From NCBI RefSeq assembly GCF_014636275.1, contig NZ_BMEB01000001.1, positions 859,468 to 923,467 of the forward strand: a DNA stretch of 64,000 bases, written 5' to 3'. Each line of letters opens with the position of its first letter. Positions within the stretch are counted from its first letter, which is position 1. Of the stretch, positions 28,676-36,666 are shown in pieces. The notes beneath the pieces were generated by a model that worked only from the letters and a program-made list of their open reading frames with translations, had not been told where the DNA came from and made no database searches. The position numbers and the translations under genes were made by a program. Source of the stretch: Cellulomonas carbonis. GTDB taxonomy: Bacteria > Actinomycetota > Actinomycetes > Actinomycetales > Cellulomonadaceae.

Positions 28676-29554
28676 TCAGCGTCTGCGGCGTCGGGCGACC
28701 GAGAGCACCTGGGCGCCCACGACGAGGAGGAGCGCGGCGAGGAACATCGCCGAGCCGATGACGTTCGCCTGCGCGGGGATGCCGCGCGTCGCGGAGACGT
28801 ACACGAACTTGGGGAACGTCGTGAACGACCCCGAGTTGAAGTTGGTGATGATGAAGTCGTCGAAGCTGAGCGAGAACGCCAGCAGGGCGGCCGCCGCGAT
28901 CCCGGGCAGCAGGAGCGGGAACGTCACGCGCCAGAACGCCTGCACCGGCGACGCGTACAGGTCCGCGGCAGCCTCCTCGAGGCGCGGGTCGAGGCTCGCG
29001 ACGCGCGCCTTGACCGTCACCACCACGAAGCTGATGCAGAACATGACGTGCGCGAGGACGACCGTCGTGAACCCCGGGTTCACCCGGATGCTGAGGAACT
29101 GCGCGAGCAGCGCGGCGCCGAGGACGACCTCGGGGGTCGACATCGGCAGGAAGATGAGCAGGTTCGCCAGCGTCCGTCCCCGGAACCGGTACCGGACCAG
29201 CGCGAGCGCGACGAGCGTGCCGAGCGCCGTGGACGCGATCGTCGCGATCGCCCCGACCTGGAGCGAGTTGACGAGCGCCTCGCACACCTGGGGCGCACCG
29301 CACGGGTTCTGCCAGTTCTCGAGCGTGAAGCCGCGCCACACGAGGTTCGTGCGCCCGGGCTCGTTGAACGAGAAGGCGACCGTGTACGCGATCGGGACCA
29401 TGAGGTACACGAACGCGAGCGCGGCGAAGACCGGGACGACCGCGTCGCCCAGGCGCCACGAGCGGCGCGCGGCGGCGGCGGGGGGCCGTGCGTCGTCGGG
29501 GTCGGGGCGGGCCGTGGCGCCCACCGTCACGGCGGCGCCCGTCGTGCCGCTCAC
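28676..29554 (-). CDS. potC: Polyamine ABC transporter permease PotC
   Basis: A 292-residue inner-membrane permease with about six helices. The N-terminal 35 residues are Ala/Pro-rich. The permease EAA-type loop lies in LDPRLEEAAADLYASPVQAFWRVTFPLLLPGI, contacting the ATPase. FDDFIITNFNSGSFTTFP is strongly PotC-like. It forms the channel with PotB. The GTG overlaps the potB stop (GTGA). Confidence 0.92.
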   Translation of the reverse strand: MSGTTGAAVTVGATARPDPDDARPPAAAARRSWRLGDAVVPVFAALAFVYLMVPIAYTVAFSFNEPGRTNLVWRGFTLENWQNPCGAPQVCEALVNSLQVGAIATIASTALGTLVALALVRYRFRGRTLANLLIFLPMSTPEVVLGAALLAQFLSIRVNPGFTTVVLAHVMFCISFVVVTVKARVASLDPRLEEAAADLYASPVQAFWRVTFPLLLPGIAAAALLAFSLSFDDFIITNFNSGSFTTFPKFVYVSATRGIPAQANVIGSAMFLAALLLVVGAQVLSVARRRRR

Positions 29555-30471
29555 AGCAGCTCCTCCGTGCCCGCGCGCCGGATGTACGCGGCGACGAGCG
29601 CGAGGATCGCGACCATGAGCACGAACGACAGCGCCGCTGCCGTCGGGTAGTCGCTCACCTTGAAGAAGCGGGAGTCGATGACCTGCCCGATCATCGTCGT
29701 CGTGCTGTTGCCGAGGAGCACCGCGTTGACGAAGTCGCCCGACGCGGGGATGAAGGTCAGGAGCGTCCCGGACACCACGCCCGGCATCGACAGCGGCAGC
29801 GTGACGCGGCGGAACGTCGTCGGGCCGCTCGCGTACAGGTCGGCGCCCGCCTCGACGAGCCGCGGGTCGAGCCGTTCGAGGTTGGCGTAGATGGGCAGCG
29901 TCATGAACGGCAGGAAGTTGTAGGTCAGGCCGCACACGACGGCGAACCCCGTCGCGGTGAGGCGGCCGTCCGGCGGGAGCACCGAGAGCGCCCGCAGGCC
30001 CGCGACGACGAACCCCTCGTCGGCGAGGATCTGCTTCCACGCCACGGTCCGCAGGATGAAGCTCGTGAAGAACGGCGCGACGACGAGGACGAGCAGCATC
30101 GCCTGGAGGAAGGGGCGCCCGCGCGCGCGGACCGCGATGACGTACGCGATCGGGTATCCGATCGCGAGCGCCGCGACCGTCGCGATCGCCGCGTACGCGA
30201 ACGACCGGACGAGCTGGGGCCAGTACGTCTCGAGCGCCCGGACGTAGTTGGCCCACTCGAACGCCGGCTGGAAGGAGCCGACCTCGCCACCGGGCACCGG
30301 CACGTACAGGGACGTCACGAGCAGCGCGAACACCGGGACGACGAAGAACAGGCCGAGGTACGCGAGCCCGGGGGCGAGCAGGAGGTACGCGCCGCCGCGC
30401 GCGCGACGGCGCGGCGCCGCCGCGGGGGCGCCCTGGCCGGGGCCGTGCCCGATCGCGGTGACGATGCTCAC
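29551..30471 (-). CDS. potB: Polyamine ABC transporter permease PotB
   Basis: A 306-residue permease with about six membrane helices. PotB-type features include VAPFFTSFILRTVAWKQIL, NFLPFMTLPIYANLERLDPR and the cytoplasmic loop LVEAGADLYASGPTTFRRVTLPLSMPGV. It pairs with PotC to form the membrane channel. The GTG start overlaps the potA stop by 4 bases, so ATPase and permeases are coupled. Confidence 0.92.
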   Translation of the reverse strand: MSIVTAIGHGPGQGAPAAAPRRRARGGAYLLLAPGLAYLGLFFVVPVFALLVTSLYVPVPGGEVGSFQPAFEWANYVRALETYWPQLVRSFAYAAIATVAALAIGYPIAYVIAVRARGRPFLQAMLLVLVVAPFFTSFILRTVAWKQILADEGFVVAGLRALSVLPPDGRLTATGFAVVCGLTYNFLPFMTLPIYANLERLDPRLVEAGADLYASGPTTFRRVTLPLSMPGVVSGTLLTFIPASGDFVNAVLLGNSTTTMIGQVIDSRFFKVSDYPTAAALSFVLMVAILALVAAYIRRAGTEELL

Positions 30472-31718
30472 GCGTCGTCCTCGACCTGCGCGCCCGACCT
30501 GGCGTCCTCGTGCCCGTCGAGCCCGAACGTGTGGCGGACGGCCCAGCCGAGCATGACCTCGTCGCCCTCGCGTATGGGCCGTCCGCCGAAGACGTTCTGC
30601 GCGAACACGCCCAGCGTGCCGAGGCCGGGGACCTCGACGTCGTACTGCGTGCTCACACCGGTGAACGCGACGTCGGTCACGCGGCCCGGCCCGACGACGT
30701 TGGAGTCGTCGGGGACGCCCTCGTCCGCGAAGAAGATGTGCACCTTCTCGGGCCGCACGCCGACGAGGACCGGCCCCGACGTCGTGACGGCACGGTCCCG
30801 CGGGAGCCACAGCCGGCGGCCCGCGACGTCGACGCCGAGCGCGTCGCCCGACTCCTCGGCGACCGAGCCCGCGAGCAGGTTGGACCGGCCCAGGAAGTTC
30901 GCGACGAAGGCCGTGCGCGGCAGCTCGTACAGCTCCTCGGGCGGGCCCTGCTGCTCGATCCGCCCCGCGTTCATGACGGCGACCGTGTCGGCCATCGTCA
31001 TGGCCTCCTCCTGGTCGTGCGTCACGTGCACGAACGTCTGCCCGACCTCGTTCTGGATGCGCTTGAGCTCGGACTGCATCTGCCGCCGCAGCTTGAGGTC
31101 GAGCGCACCGAGCGGCTCGTCGAGCAGGAGCACCGCGGGGTTGTTCACGACCGCGCGCGCGAGCGCGACGCGCTGCTGCTGGCCGCCGGACAGCTGGGAG
31201 GGGCGCCGGTCGGCCATGTGCGCCATCTCGACGAGCTCGAGCGCGGCGCGCGCGCGGGGCACCGCGTCAGGCGCCTTGGTGCGCCGCAGGCCGAAGGCGA
31301 CGTTCTCCAGGACGTCCAGGTGCGGGAACAGCGCGTAGGACTGGAAGACGGTGTTGACGGGTCGCTGGTGCGCCCGGGTCGCCGTGATGTCGGAGCCGCC
31401 GAGGAGGATGCGACCGGACGTGGCTCGCTCGAGGCCCGCGACCATGCGCAACGTCGTCGTCTTGCCGCAGCCCGACGGGCCCAGGAGCGCGAAGAACGAG
31501 CCGGCCGGGACCGACAGGGACAGGTCGTCGACCGCGACGAAGTCGCCGAAGGTCTTGGTCACGCGCTCGAGGACGAGGTCGCCGCCGCTCGCGGCGGCCC
31601 GGCCGGGCTGTCCCGACCGACGCGACCGGGAGTGCTCCGCGGGCGAGGCCGGGGCCACCCGGTCCTCGCGCGCGACGGCCTCCGGACCGGTACCCGTGCT
31701 CGCGCCGTGCGCGGCCAT
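30468..31718 (-). CDS. potA: Polyamine ABC transporter ATP-binding protein PotA
   Basis: A 416-residue ATPase. After a 45-residue variable N-terminus come Walker A GPSGCGKTTT, Q-loop FQSYALFPH, signature LSGGQQQR, Walker B LLLDEPLGALD and switch His in THDQEEAMT. A C-terminal TOBE domain follows (VLVGVRPEKVHIF). It energises uptake of putrescine, spermidine or related compounds. The ATG shares one base with the potD stop (TGATG). Confidence 0.94.
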   Translation of the reverse strand: MAAHGASTGTGPEAVAREDRVAPASPAEHSRSRRSGQPGRAAASGGDLVLERVTKTFGDFVAVDDLSLSVPAGSFFALLGPSGCGKTTTLRMVAGLERATSGRILLGGSDITATRAHQRPVNTVFQSYALFPHLDVLENVAFGLRRTKAPDAVPRARAALELVEMAHMADRRPSQLSGGQQQRVALARAVVNNPAVLLLDEPLGALDLKLRRQMQSELKRIQNEVGQTFVHVTHDQEEAMTMADTVAVMNAGRIEQQGPPEELYELPRTAFVANFLGRSNLLAGSVAEESGDALGVDVAGRRLWLPRDRAVTTSGPVLVGVRPEKVHIFFADEGVPDDSNVVGPGRVTDVAFTGVSTQYDVEVPGLGTLGVFAQNVFGGRPIREGDEVMLGWAVRHTFGLDGHEDARSGAQVEDDA

Positions 31719-32944
31719 CAGTTGCCGATCACCGACTGGAACTCGGCGTTGTACCGGTTCTCCTCGTCGGGGGTCAGCGCACGGAAGACGTACGACCTCG
31801 CGAGCACCTCGTCGTCGGGGAAGATCAGCGGGTTCTCGGCGAGCTCCGGGTCGATCGCCTCCATCTCCTCGCGCGCGCCCTCGACGGGGCAGATGTAGTT
31901 GACGTACGCCGCGACCTCGGCCGCGACCGCCGGGTCGTAGTAGTAGTCCATGAGGGTCTCGGCGTTCTTCTTGCGCCGGCTCCCGATCGGCACCATGAGG
32001 TTGTCGCTCCACAGCGTGCCGCCGGCCTCGGGGAGGACGAACTCCCAGTTGTCGCCGTTCTCGAAGTTGAGGACCGTGATGTCCCCCGACCAGCCGATGA
32101 CCGCGAGCGCGTCCCCCGACACGAGGTCCTCGGCGTAGGAGTTGCCGCGGACCTGGCGGATCTGGCCGGAGGTGATCTGCTGGTCGAGCACCTCCAGTGC
32201 CGCGAAGAACTCGTCGTCGCCCCACTCGTCCGACGCGATGTCGACTCCCTGGTCGAGCATGATCAGCCCGACGGTGTCCCGCATCTCCGAGAGCACCTCC
32301 ACACGCCCGCGCAGGTCCGGGTTCCACAGGTCCGACACGGTGCGCAGGCCCGCGGCGACCGCGGTCTTGTTCCACGCGAGCCCGCCGAAGCCCGACTGCC
32401 ACGTGAGCGAGTGCTCGCGGCCGGGGTCGAACGACACGTCGCGCAGGCCGGGCAGGAGGTTCTCCCAGTTGGGGATGTTCGCCTTGTCGAGCTCCTGCGT
32501 GTAGCCCTGCCGGATCATCCGACCGGCCATCCAGTCCGTGAGCGTCACGATGTCCTGGCCGATGTCCTGGCCGTTCGCGAGCTGGCCCTGGACGCGTCCG
32601 TAGTACGAGTCGTTGTCGTCGATGTCCTCGACGTAGGTGACCTCGATGCCCGTCTGCTCGGTGAACGCCTCGAGCGTCGGGTACGTCCCGGACTCGTCGT
32701 CGTAGTCGAGGTAGAGCGTCCAGTTCGCCCAGGTGACGCGCTTGTCCTCGTCGGAGACGTCCTCGGCCGGCCCCGCCGTGCCGGGCGACGACGGCGTCCC
32801 GCTCGTGCCGCACGCGGCGAGGAGCGCCGACACGCTCGCGGCCCCGGCACCGGCCGCGAGGACGGACCGGCGCGACAGGCTGGCGCGCTGGGCGCGGACG
32901 AGCGCCCGCAGGAACGGGTCGGTGGGCTCGGGTGGCTTCGGCAC
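31718..32944 (-). CDS. potD: Polyamine-binding lipoprotein PotD
   Basis: A 408-residue extracytoplasmic solute-binding protein. The N-terminus carries a twin-arginine motif (SLSRRSVLAAG) and a lipobox LLAAC near residue 45, so it is probably a Tat-exported lipoprotein. The mature part begins KRVTWANWTLYLDYD and includes VTLTDWMAGRMI, QSGFGGLAWNK and VIGWSGDI, as in spermidine/putrescine binding proteins. It is first of the potD-A-B-C genes. The GTG at 32944 has AGGAG upstream and a likely promoter in the gap above. Exact polyamine preference cannot be read. Confidence 0.92.
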   Translation of the reverse strand: MPKPPEPTDPFLRALVRAQRASLSRRSVLAAGAGAASVSALLAACGTSGTPSSPGTAGPAEDVSDEDKRVTWANWTLYLDYDDESGTYPTLEAFTEQTGIEVTYVEDIDDNDSYYGRVQGQLANGQDIGQDIVTLTDWMAGRMIRQGYTQELDKANIPNWENLLPGLRDVSFDPGREHSLTWQSGFGGLAWNKTAVAAGLRTVSDLWNPDLRGRVEVLSEMRDTVGLIMLDQGVDIASDEWGDDEFFAALEVLDQQITSGQIRQVRGNSYAEDLVSGDALAVIGWSGDITVLNFENGDNWEFVLPEAGGTLWSDNLMVPIGSRRKKNAETLMDYYYDPAVAAEVAAYVNYICPVEGAREEMEAIDPELAENPLIFPDDEVLARSYVFRALTPDEENRYNAEFQSVIGN

Positions 32945-32995
32945 GGTGGGCTCCTGTCGGTGGGGGTCGGCCAGGGCGGGATCCGGGTGGTGTGG

Positions 32996-33024
32996 ATCTT
33001 GGCAGGGGCCCACCGCTGACACAA
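32996..33024 (-). promoter_or_regulatory. Candidate potD promoter
   Basis: On the minus strand TTGTGT (33019-33024) and CAAGAT (32996-33001) are spaced by 17 bases, about 50 bases upstream of the potD GTG. It is a reasonable but not perfect -35/-10 pair. Confidence 0.4.
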
Positions 33025-33035
33025 GGGATTCCGTC

Positions 33036-33086
33036 GCCCCGGAGCGCATCTGCAACGAAAAAGTCACACGAATGACGCTCCGGGGC
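33036..33086. repeat. 11-bp inverted repeat with A/T-rich spacer before potD
   Basis: Bases 33036-33046 (gccccggagcg) pair with 33076-33086 across a 29-base spacer that is unusually A-rich for this genome (cgaaaaagtcacacgaatga). It lies between the aldehyde dehydrogenase stop and potD. It could be a terminator, a regulator-binding site or both. Confidence 0.55.
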
Positions 33087-33117
33087 GCGGACGGGCGGGC
33101 GCGCGCCGGGCGACGCG

Positions 33118-34566
33118 CTAGAACGCGCTCATCACGTGCTTGATGCGCGTGTAGTCCTCGAACCCGTACATGGACAGGTCCTTGCCGTAGCCCGAGTGCT
33201 TGAACCCGCCGTGGGGCATCTCCGACACGAACGGGATGTGCGTGTTGATCCACACGACGCCGAAGTCCAGGGCGCGGGACATGCGCAGCGCGGTGCCGTG
33301 GTCCGTGGTCCACACCGAGCTCGACAGCCCGTAGCGGACGCCGTTGGCGAGCCGGACCGCCTCCTCCTCGTCGCGGAACGTCTGGACCGTGATGACCGGG
33401 CCGAAGATCTCGTCCTGCACGGCCTCGTCGTCCTGGCGCAGCCCGTCGACGACGGTCGCCTCGTGGAACCAGCCCACGTCGCCCTGGCGCCGCCCGCCCG
33501 CGACGACGTCGGCGTGGTCGGGCAGCCTGTCGAGGAAGCCCATCACCCGCCCCAGCTGGCCTTCGTTGTTCACCGGGCCGAAGGCGACGTCCTCGTCCGG
33601 GCGGCCCGTGCGCGTCGCCCTCGCCTGCTCCGCGAGCGCGGCGACGAAGTCCGCGTGCACCGACTCGTGCACGAGCACGCGCGTCGCGGCCGTGCAGTCC
33701 TGGCCCGCGTTGTAGTAGCCGGCCCCGGCGATGCCCTCCGCGGCGACCGCGAGGTCCGCGTCGCCGAACACCACGACGGGCGCCTTGCCGCCCAGCTCGA
33801 GGTGCACGCGCTTGACGTCCCGCGCCGCCGAGCCCGCGACCTCCATCCCGGCCCGGACGGAACCGGTGATCGACACCATCGCGGGGACGGGGTGCTCGAC
33901 GATCGCGCGCCCCGTGCCGCGGTCGCCGCACACGACGTTGAGGACGCCCGGCGGCAGGAACTCGCCCGCGACCTCCGCGAGCAGCAGCGTCGACGCGGGG
34001 GTCGTGTCGGAGGGCTTGAGGACGACCGTGTTGCCCGCCGCGAGCGCGGGGGCGACCTTCCAGATCGCCATCATGAGCGGGTAGTTCCAGGGCGTCACCT
34101 GCCCGACGACGCCGATCGGCTCACGTCGCACCCACGACGTGTGCCCCCGCATGTACTCCCCGGCGCTGAGCCCCTCGAGCACGCGCGCGGCCCCGGCGAA
34201 GAAGCGCAGCTCGTCCGCGCTCGGCGGGACCTCGTCGCTGCGGACCAGGGCGAGCGGCTTGCCGGTGTTGCGCGACTCGACCTGGACGAACTCCTCGGCG
34301 CGCGCCTCGATCGCGTCGGCGACCCGCAGCAGCGCGAGCTGCCGCTCCCCCGGCGTCGCGTCGCGCCAGCCGGGGAACGCGTCGGCCGCGGCGCGGAAGG
34401 CGGCGTCGACGTCCTCGGCCGTCGACAGCGGCGCCGTCGCGTAGCGCTCGCCCGTCGAGGGGTCGATCACGTCGGTCGTGCGTCCGTCGGCCGCGTCGGT
34501 GCGACGGCCGCCGACGACGTTCTGCAGCGCGACGACGTCCGTGGTGGTGGCAGAGCTCGTGGACAC
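33118..34566 (-). CDS. Gamma-aminobutyraldehyde dehydrogenase
   Basis: A 482-residue aldehyde dehydrogenase. It shows the NAD motif TPWNYPLMMAIWKVAPALAAGN, the catalytic Glu in LELGGKAPVVVF and the catalytic Cys in YYNAGQDCTAATRV. The C-terminus SEMPHGGFKHSGYGKDLSMYG is typical of 4-aminobutyraldehyde/betaine aldehyde-type enzymes (PatD group). It would oxidise 4-aminobutanal to GABA. The GTG at 34566 has AGGAGG upstream. It is divergent from the Lrp-type regulator, which is its probable controller, and lies upstream of potD. Other amino-aldehydes are possible substrates. Confidence 0.88.
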   Translation of the reverse strand: MSTSSATTTDVVALQNVVGGRRTDAADGRTTDVIDPSTGERYATAPLSTAEDVDAAFRAAADAFPGWRDATPGERQLALLRVADAIEARAEEFVQVESRNTGKPLALVRSDEVPPSADELRFFAGAARVLEGLSAGEYMRGHTSWVRREPIGVVGQVTPWNYPLMMAIWKVAPALAAGNTVVLKPSDTTPASTLLLAEVAGEFLPPGVLNVVCGDRGTGRAIVEHPVPAMVSITGSVRAGMEVAGSAARDVKRVHLELGGKAPVVVFGDADLAVAAEGIAGAGYYNAGQDCTAATRVLVHESVHADFVAALAEQARATRTGRPDEDVAFGPVNNEGQLGRVMGFLDRLPDHADVVAGGRRQGDVGWFHEATVVDGLRQDDEAVQDEIFGPVITVQTFRDEEEAVRLANGVRYGLSSSVWTTDHGTALRMSRALDFGVVWINTHIPFVSEMPHGGFKHSGYGKDLSMYGFEDYTRIKHVMSAF

Positions 34567-34770
34567 AGCACCTCCTGCGGGGTCGGGGCGGCCCGGTCGG
34601 CCACGCCCTCGTGACCCCCGCACGGTAGCGCAGCGACGAGGCCAGGTCACGGCTCGCCGCCGTCGATTTCCTCGCCCGCGACCGTCTCGAACGACGAGAT
34701 GCGCGGCGGAAGGCACGCCGTTCCACGGATTCGCTTGCCTTGCCGCGTCCGACGCGGGACCATCGCGGAC
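34567..34770. promoter_or_regulatory. Divergent control region, dehydrogenase / Lrp regulator
   Basis: A 204-base gap between two divergent starts. The stretch around 34665-34745 is locally richer in A/T than its surroundings and includes the small inverted repeat gtcc-gacgcg-ggac near 34748. This is where the Lrp-family regulator would be expected to bind. No consensus operator or unambiguous promoter was recognised. Confidence 0.4.
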
Positions 34771-35244
34771 ATGGCCGACCAGCGCAAGCCGCCGCCCGTG
34801 ACCCTCGACGCGACCTCCAAGGGCATCATCGAGCAGCTCCAGGAGGACGGCCGTCGTCCCTACGCGGCGATCGGCAAGGCGGTCGGCCTCTCGGAGGCGG
34901 CCGTGCGGCAGCGGGTCCAGCGGCTCGTCGAGTCGGGCGTGGTGCAGATCGTCGCCGTGACCGACCCGCTCCAGGTCGGCTTCTCCCGCCAGGCGATGAT
35001 CGGGATCAAGGCCGAGGGCGACCTCCAGGGTCTCGCGGACGCGCTCGCCGACATCCCCGAGGTCGACTACGTCGTCGTGACCGCGGGCGCGTTCGACGTC
35101 CTCGTCGAGGTCGTGTGCGAGGACGACGAGCACCTGCTCCAGGTGCTGAACAACGACATCCGCACGTTGCCCGGCGTGCGCACCACCGAGACGTTCGTCT
35201 ACCTCAAGCTGCGCAAGCAGCTCTACAACTGGGGGACCCGATGA
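34771..35244 (+). CDS. Lrp/AsnC-family transcriptional regulator
   Basis: A 157-residue regulator. The N-terminal winged helix-turn-helix (IIEQLQEDGRRPYAAIGKAV, then SEAAVRQRVQRLVESG) covers residues 15-60. The C-terminal RAM ligand-binding domain runs from about 70 (MIGIKAEGD) to 150. Such proteins form octamers and sense amino acids or amines. The ATG at 34771 is preferred; an in-frame GTG upstream adds 24 unconserved residues. The stop overlaps the aminotransferase start (ATGA). Its place between divergent amine-catabolic genes suggests control of both arms. Confidence 0.92.
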   Translation: MADQRKPPPVTLDATSKGIIEQLQEDGRRPYAAIGKAVGLSEAAVRQRVQRLVESGVVQIVAVTDPLQVGFSRQAMIGIKAEGDLQGLADALADIPEVDYVVVTAGAFDVLVEVVCEDDEHLLQVLNNDIRTLPGVRTTETFVYLKLRKQLYNWGTR

Positions 35245-36662
35245 CCGAGCCCGTCGAGCACACCGGCGCCGCGGCGGCGACCACGTCCCGCACACCCGCG
35301 GGCACCGACCGCATGCAGGCGGCGCGCGACCACCTGTGGGGCCACATGACGCGCCACTCGACGTGGGAGCACGGCCCGGTGCCGGTCGTGGTGCGCGGCG
35401 AGGGCCACCACATCTGGGACGCCGACGGGCGCCGCTACATCGACGGCCTGTCGGGCCTCTTCGTCGTCCAGGCGGGTCACGGCCGCGTCGAGCTGGCCGA
35501 GCGAGCGCGCCGGCAGGCGTCCGAGCTCGCCTTCTTCCCGCTCTGGTCGTACGCGCACCCGCAGGCGATCGACCTCGCCGAGCGCCTCGCGCACCACGCA
35601 CCCGGCGACCTGAACCGGGTGTTCTTCACGACGGGCGGCGGCGAGGCCGTGGAGACGGCGTGGAAGCTCGCGAAGCAGTTCTGGAAGCTCCAGGGCCGCC
35701 CGGGCAAGCACAAGGTCATCTCGCGCGCCGTGGCGTACCACGGCACGCCGCAGGGCGCGCTGTCCATCACCGGCATCCCCGGCATGAAGGCGCCGTTCGA
35801 GCCGCTCGTGCCCGGTGCCCACAAGGTGCCCAACACGAACCTGTACCGCGCGCCCGAGCACCTGCGCGAGGACCCGAAGGCGTTCGGCCGGTGGGCCGCC
35901 GACCGGATCGAGGAGGCCATCCTGTTCGAGGGCCCCGACACGGTCGCCGCGGTGTTCCTCGAGCCCGTGCAGAACTCGGGCGGGTGCTTCCCCCCGCCGC
36001 CCGGCTACTTCGAGCGCGTGCGCGAGATCTGCGACCGGCACGACGTCCTGCTCGTCTCCGACGAGGTCATCTGCGCGTTCGGACGCATCGGCAGCATGTT
36101 CGCGTGCGACGACTACGGGTACGTCCCGGACATGATCACGTGCGCCAAGGGCATGACGTCGGGCTACTCCCCCATCGGCGCGTGCCTCGTGTCGGACCGT
36201 ATCTTCGAGCCGTTCCGGCACGGGACGACGACCTTCTACCACGGCTACACGTTCGGCGGGCACCCCGTGAGCGCGGCGGTCGCCATGGCGAACCTCGACC
36301 TCTTCGAGCGCGAGCGCCTCAACGACCGCGTCCACGAGAACGCGCCCGTGTTCCGCCGCACGCTCGAGAAGCTCCTCGACCTGCCGATCGTCGGCGACGT
36401 CCGCGGCGACGGGTACTTCTACGGCGTCGAGCTCGTCAAGGACGCGACGACACGCGAGACCTTCGACGACGACGAGAGCGAGCGGCTGCTGCGCGGGTTC
36501 CTCTCGCACGCGCTCATGGACGCGGGTCTGTACTGCCGTGCGGACGACCGCGGGGACCCCGTGATCCAGCTCGCTCCCCCGCTCACGTGCGGCCCGGCGG
36601 AGTTCGACGAGATCGAGCAGATCCTGCGCGACGTCCTCACGCGGGCCTGGGCGCAGCTCTGA
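35241..36662 (+). CDS. Putrescine-type class III aminotransferase
   Basis: A 473-residue PLP enzyme of the putrescine/beta-alanine--pyruvate group (SpuC-like). It shows YIDGLSGLFVVQAGHGR, FFTTGGGEAVETAWKLAKQF, AYHGTPQGALSITG, FLEPVQNSGGCFPPP, SDEVICAFGRIG, and the PLP Lys in ITCAKGMTSGYSPIGA near 300. It probably converts putrescine to 4-aminobutanal, feeding the adjacent dehydrogenase. It is coupled to the Lrp regulator by an ATGA overlap and followed 4 bases later by an FAD oxidase gene. The amino acceptor (pyruvate or 2-oxoglutarate) is not determined. Confidence 0.88.
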   Translation: MTEPVEHTGAAAATTSRTPAGTDRMQAARDHLWGHMTRHSTWEHGPVPVVVRGEGHHIWDADGRRYIDGLSGLFVVQAGHGRVELAERARRQASELAFFPLWSYAHPQAIDLAERLAHHAPGDLNRVFFTTGGGEAVETAWKLAKQFWKLQGRPGKHKVISRAVAYHGTPQGALSITGIPGMKAPFEPLVPGAHKVPNTNLYRAPEHLREDPKAFGRWAADRIEEAILFEGPDTVAAVFLEPVQNSGGCFPPPPGYFERVREICDRHDVLLVSDEVICAFGRIGSMFACDDYGYVPDMITCAKGMTSGYSPIGACLVSDRIFEPFRHGTTTFYHGYTFGGHPVSAAVAMANLDLFERERLNDRVHENAPVFRRTLEKLLDLPIVGDVRGDGYFYGVELVKDATTRETFDDDESERLLRGFLSHALMDAGLYCRADDRGDPVIQLAPPLTCGPAEFDEIEQILRDVLTRAWAQL

Positions 36663-36666
36663 CGAC

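Noticed and set aside
33118..35601. Longer aldehyde dehydrogenase start far upstream
   Set aside because: The extension would overlap the divergent Lrp gene and is not ALDH-like; GTG at 34566 has AGGAGG.
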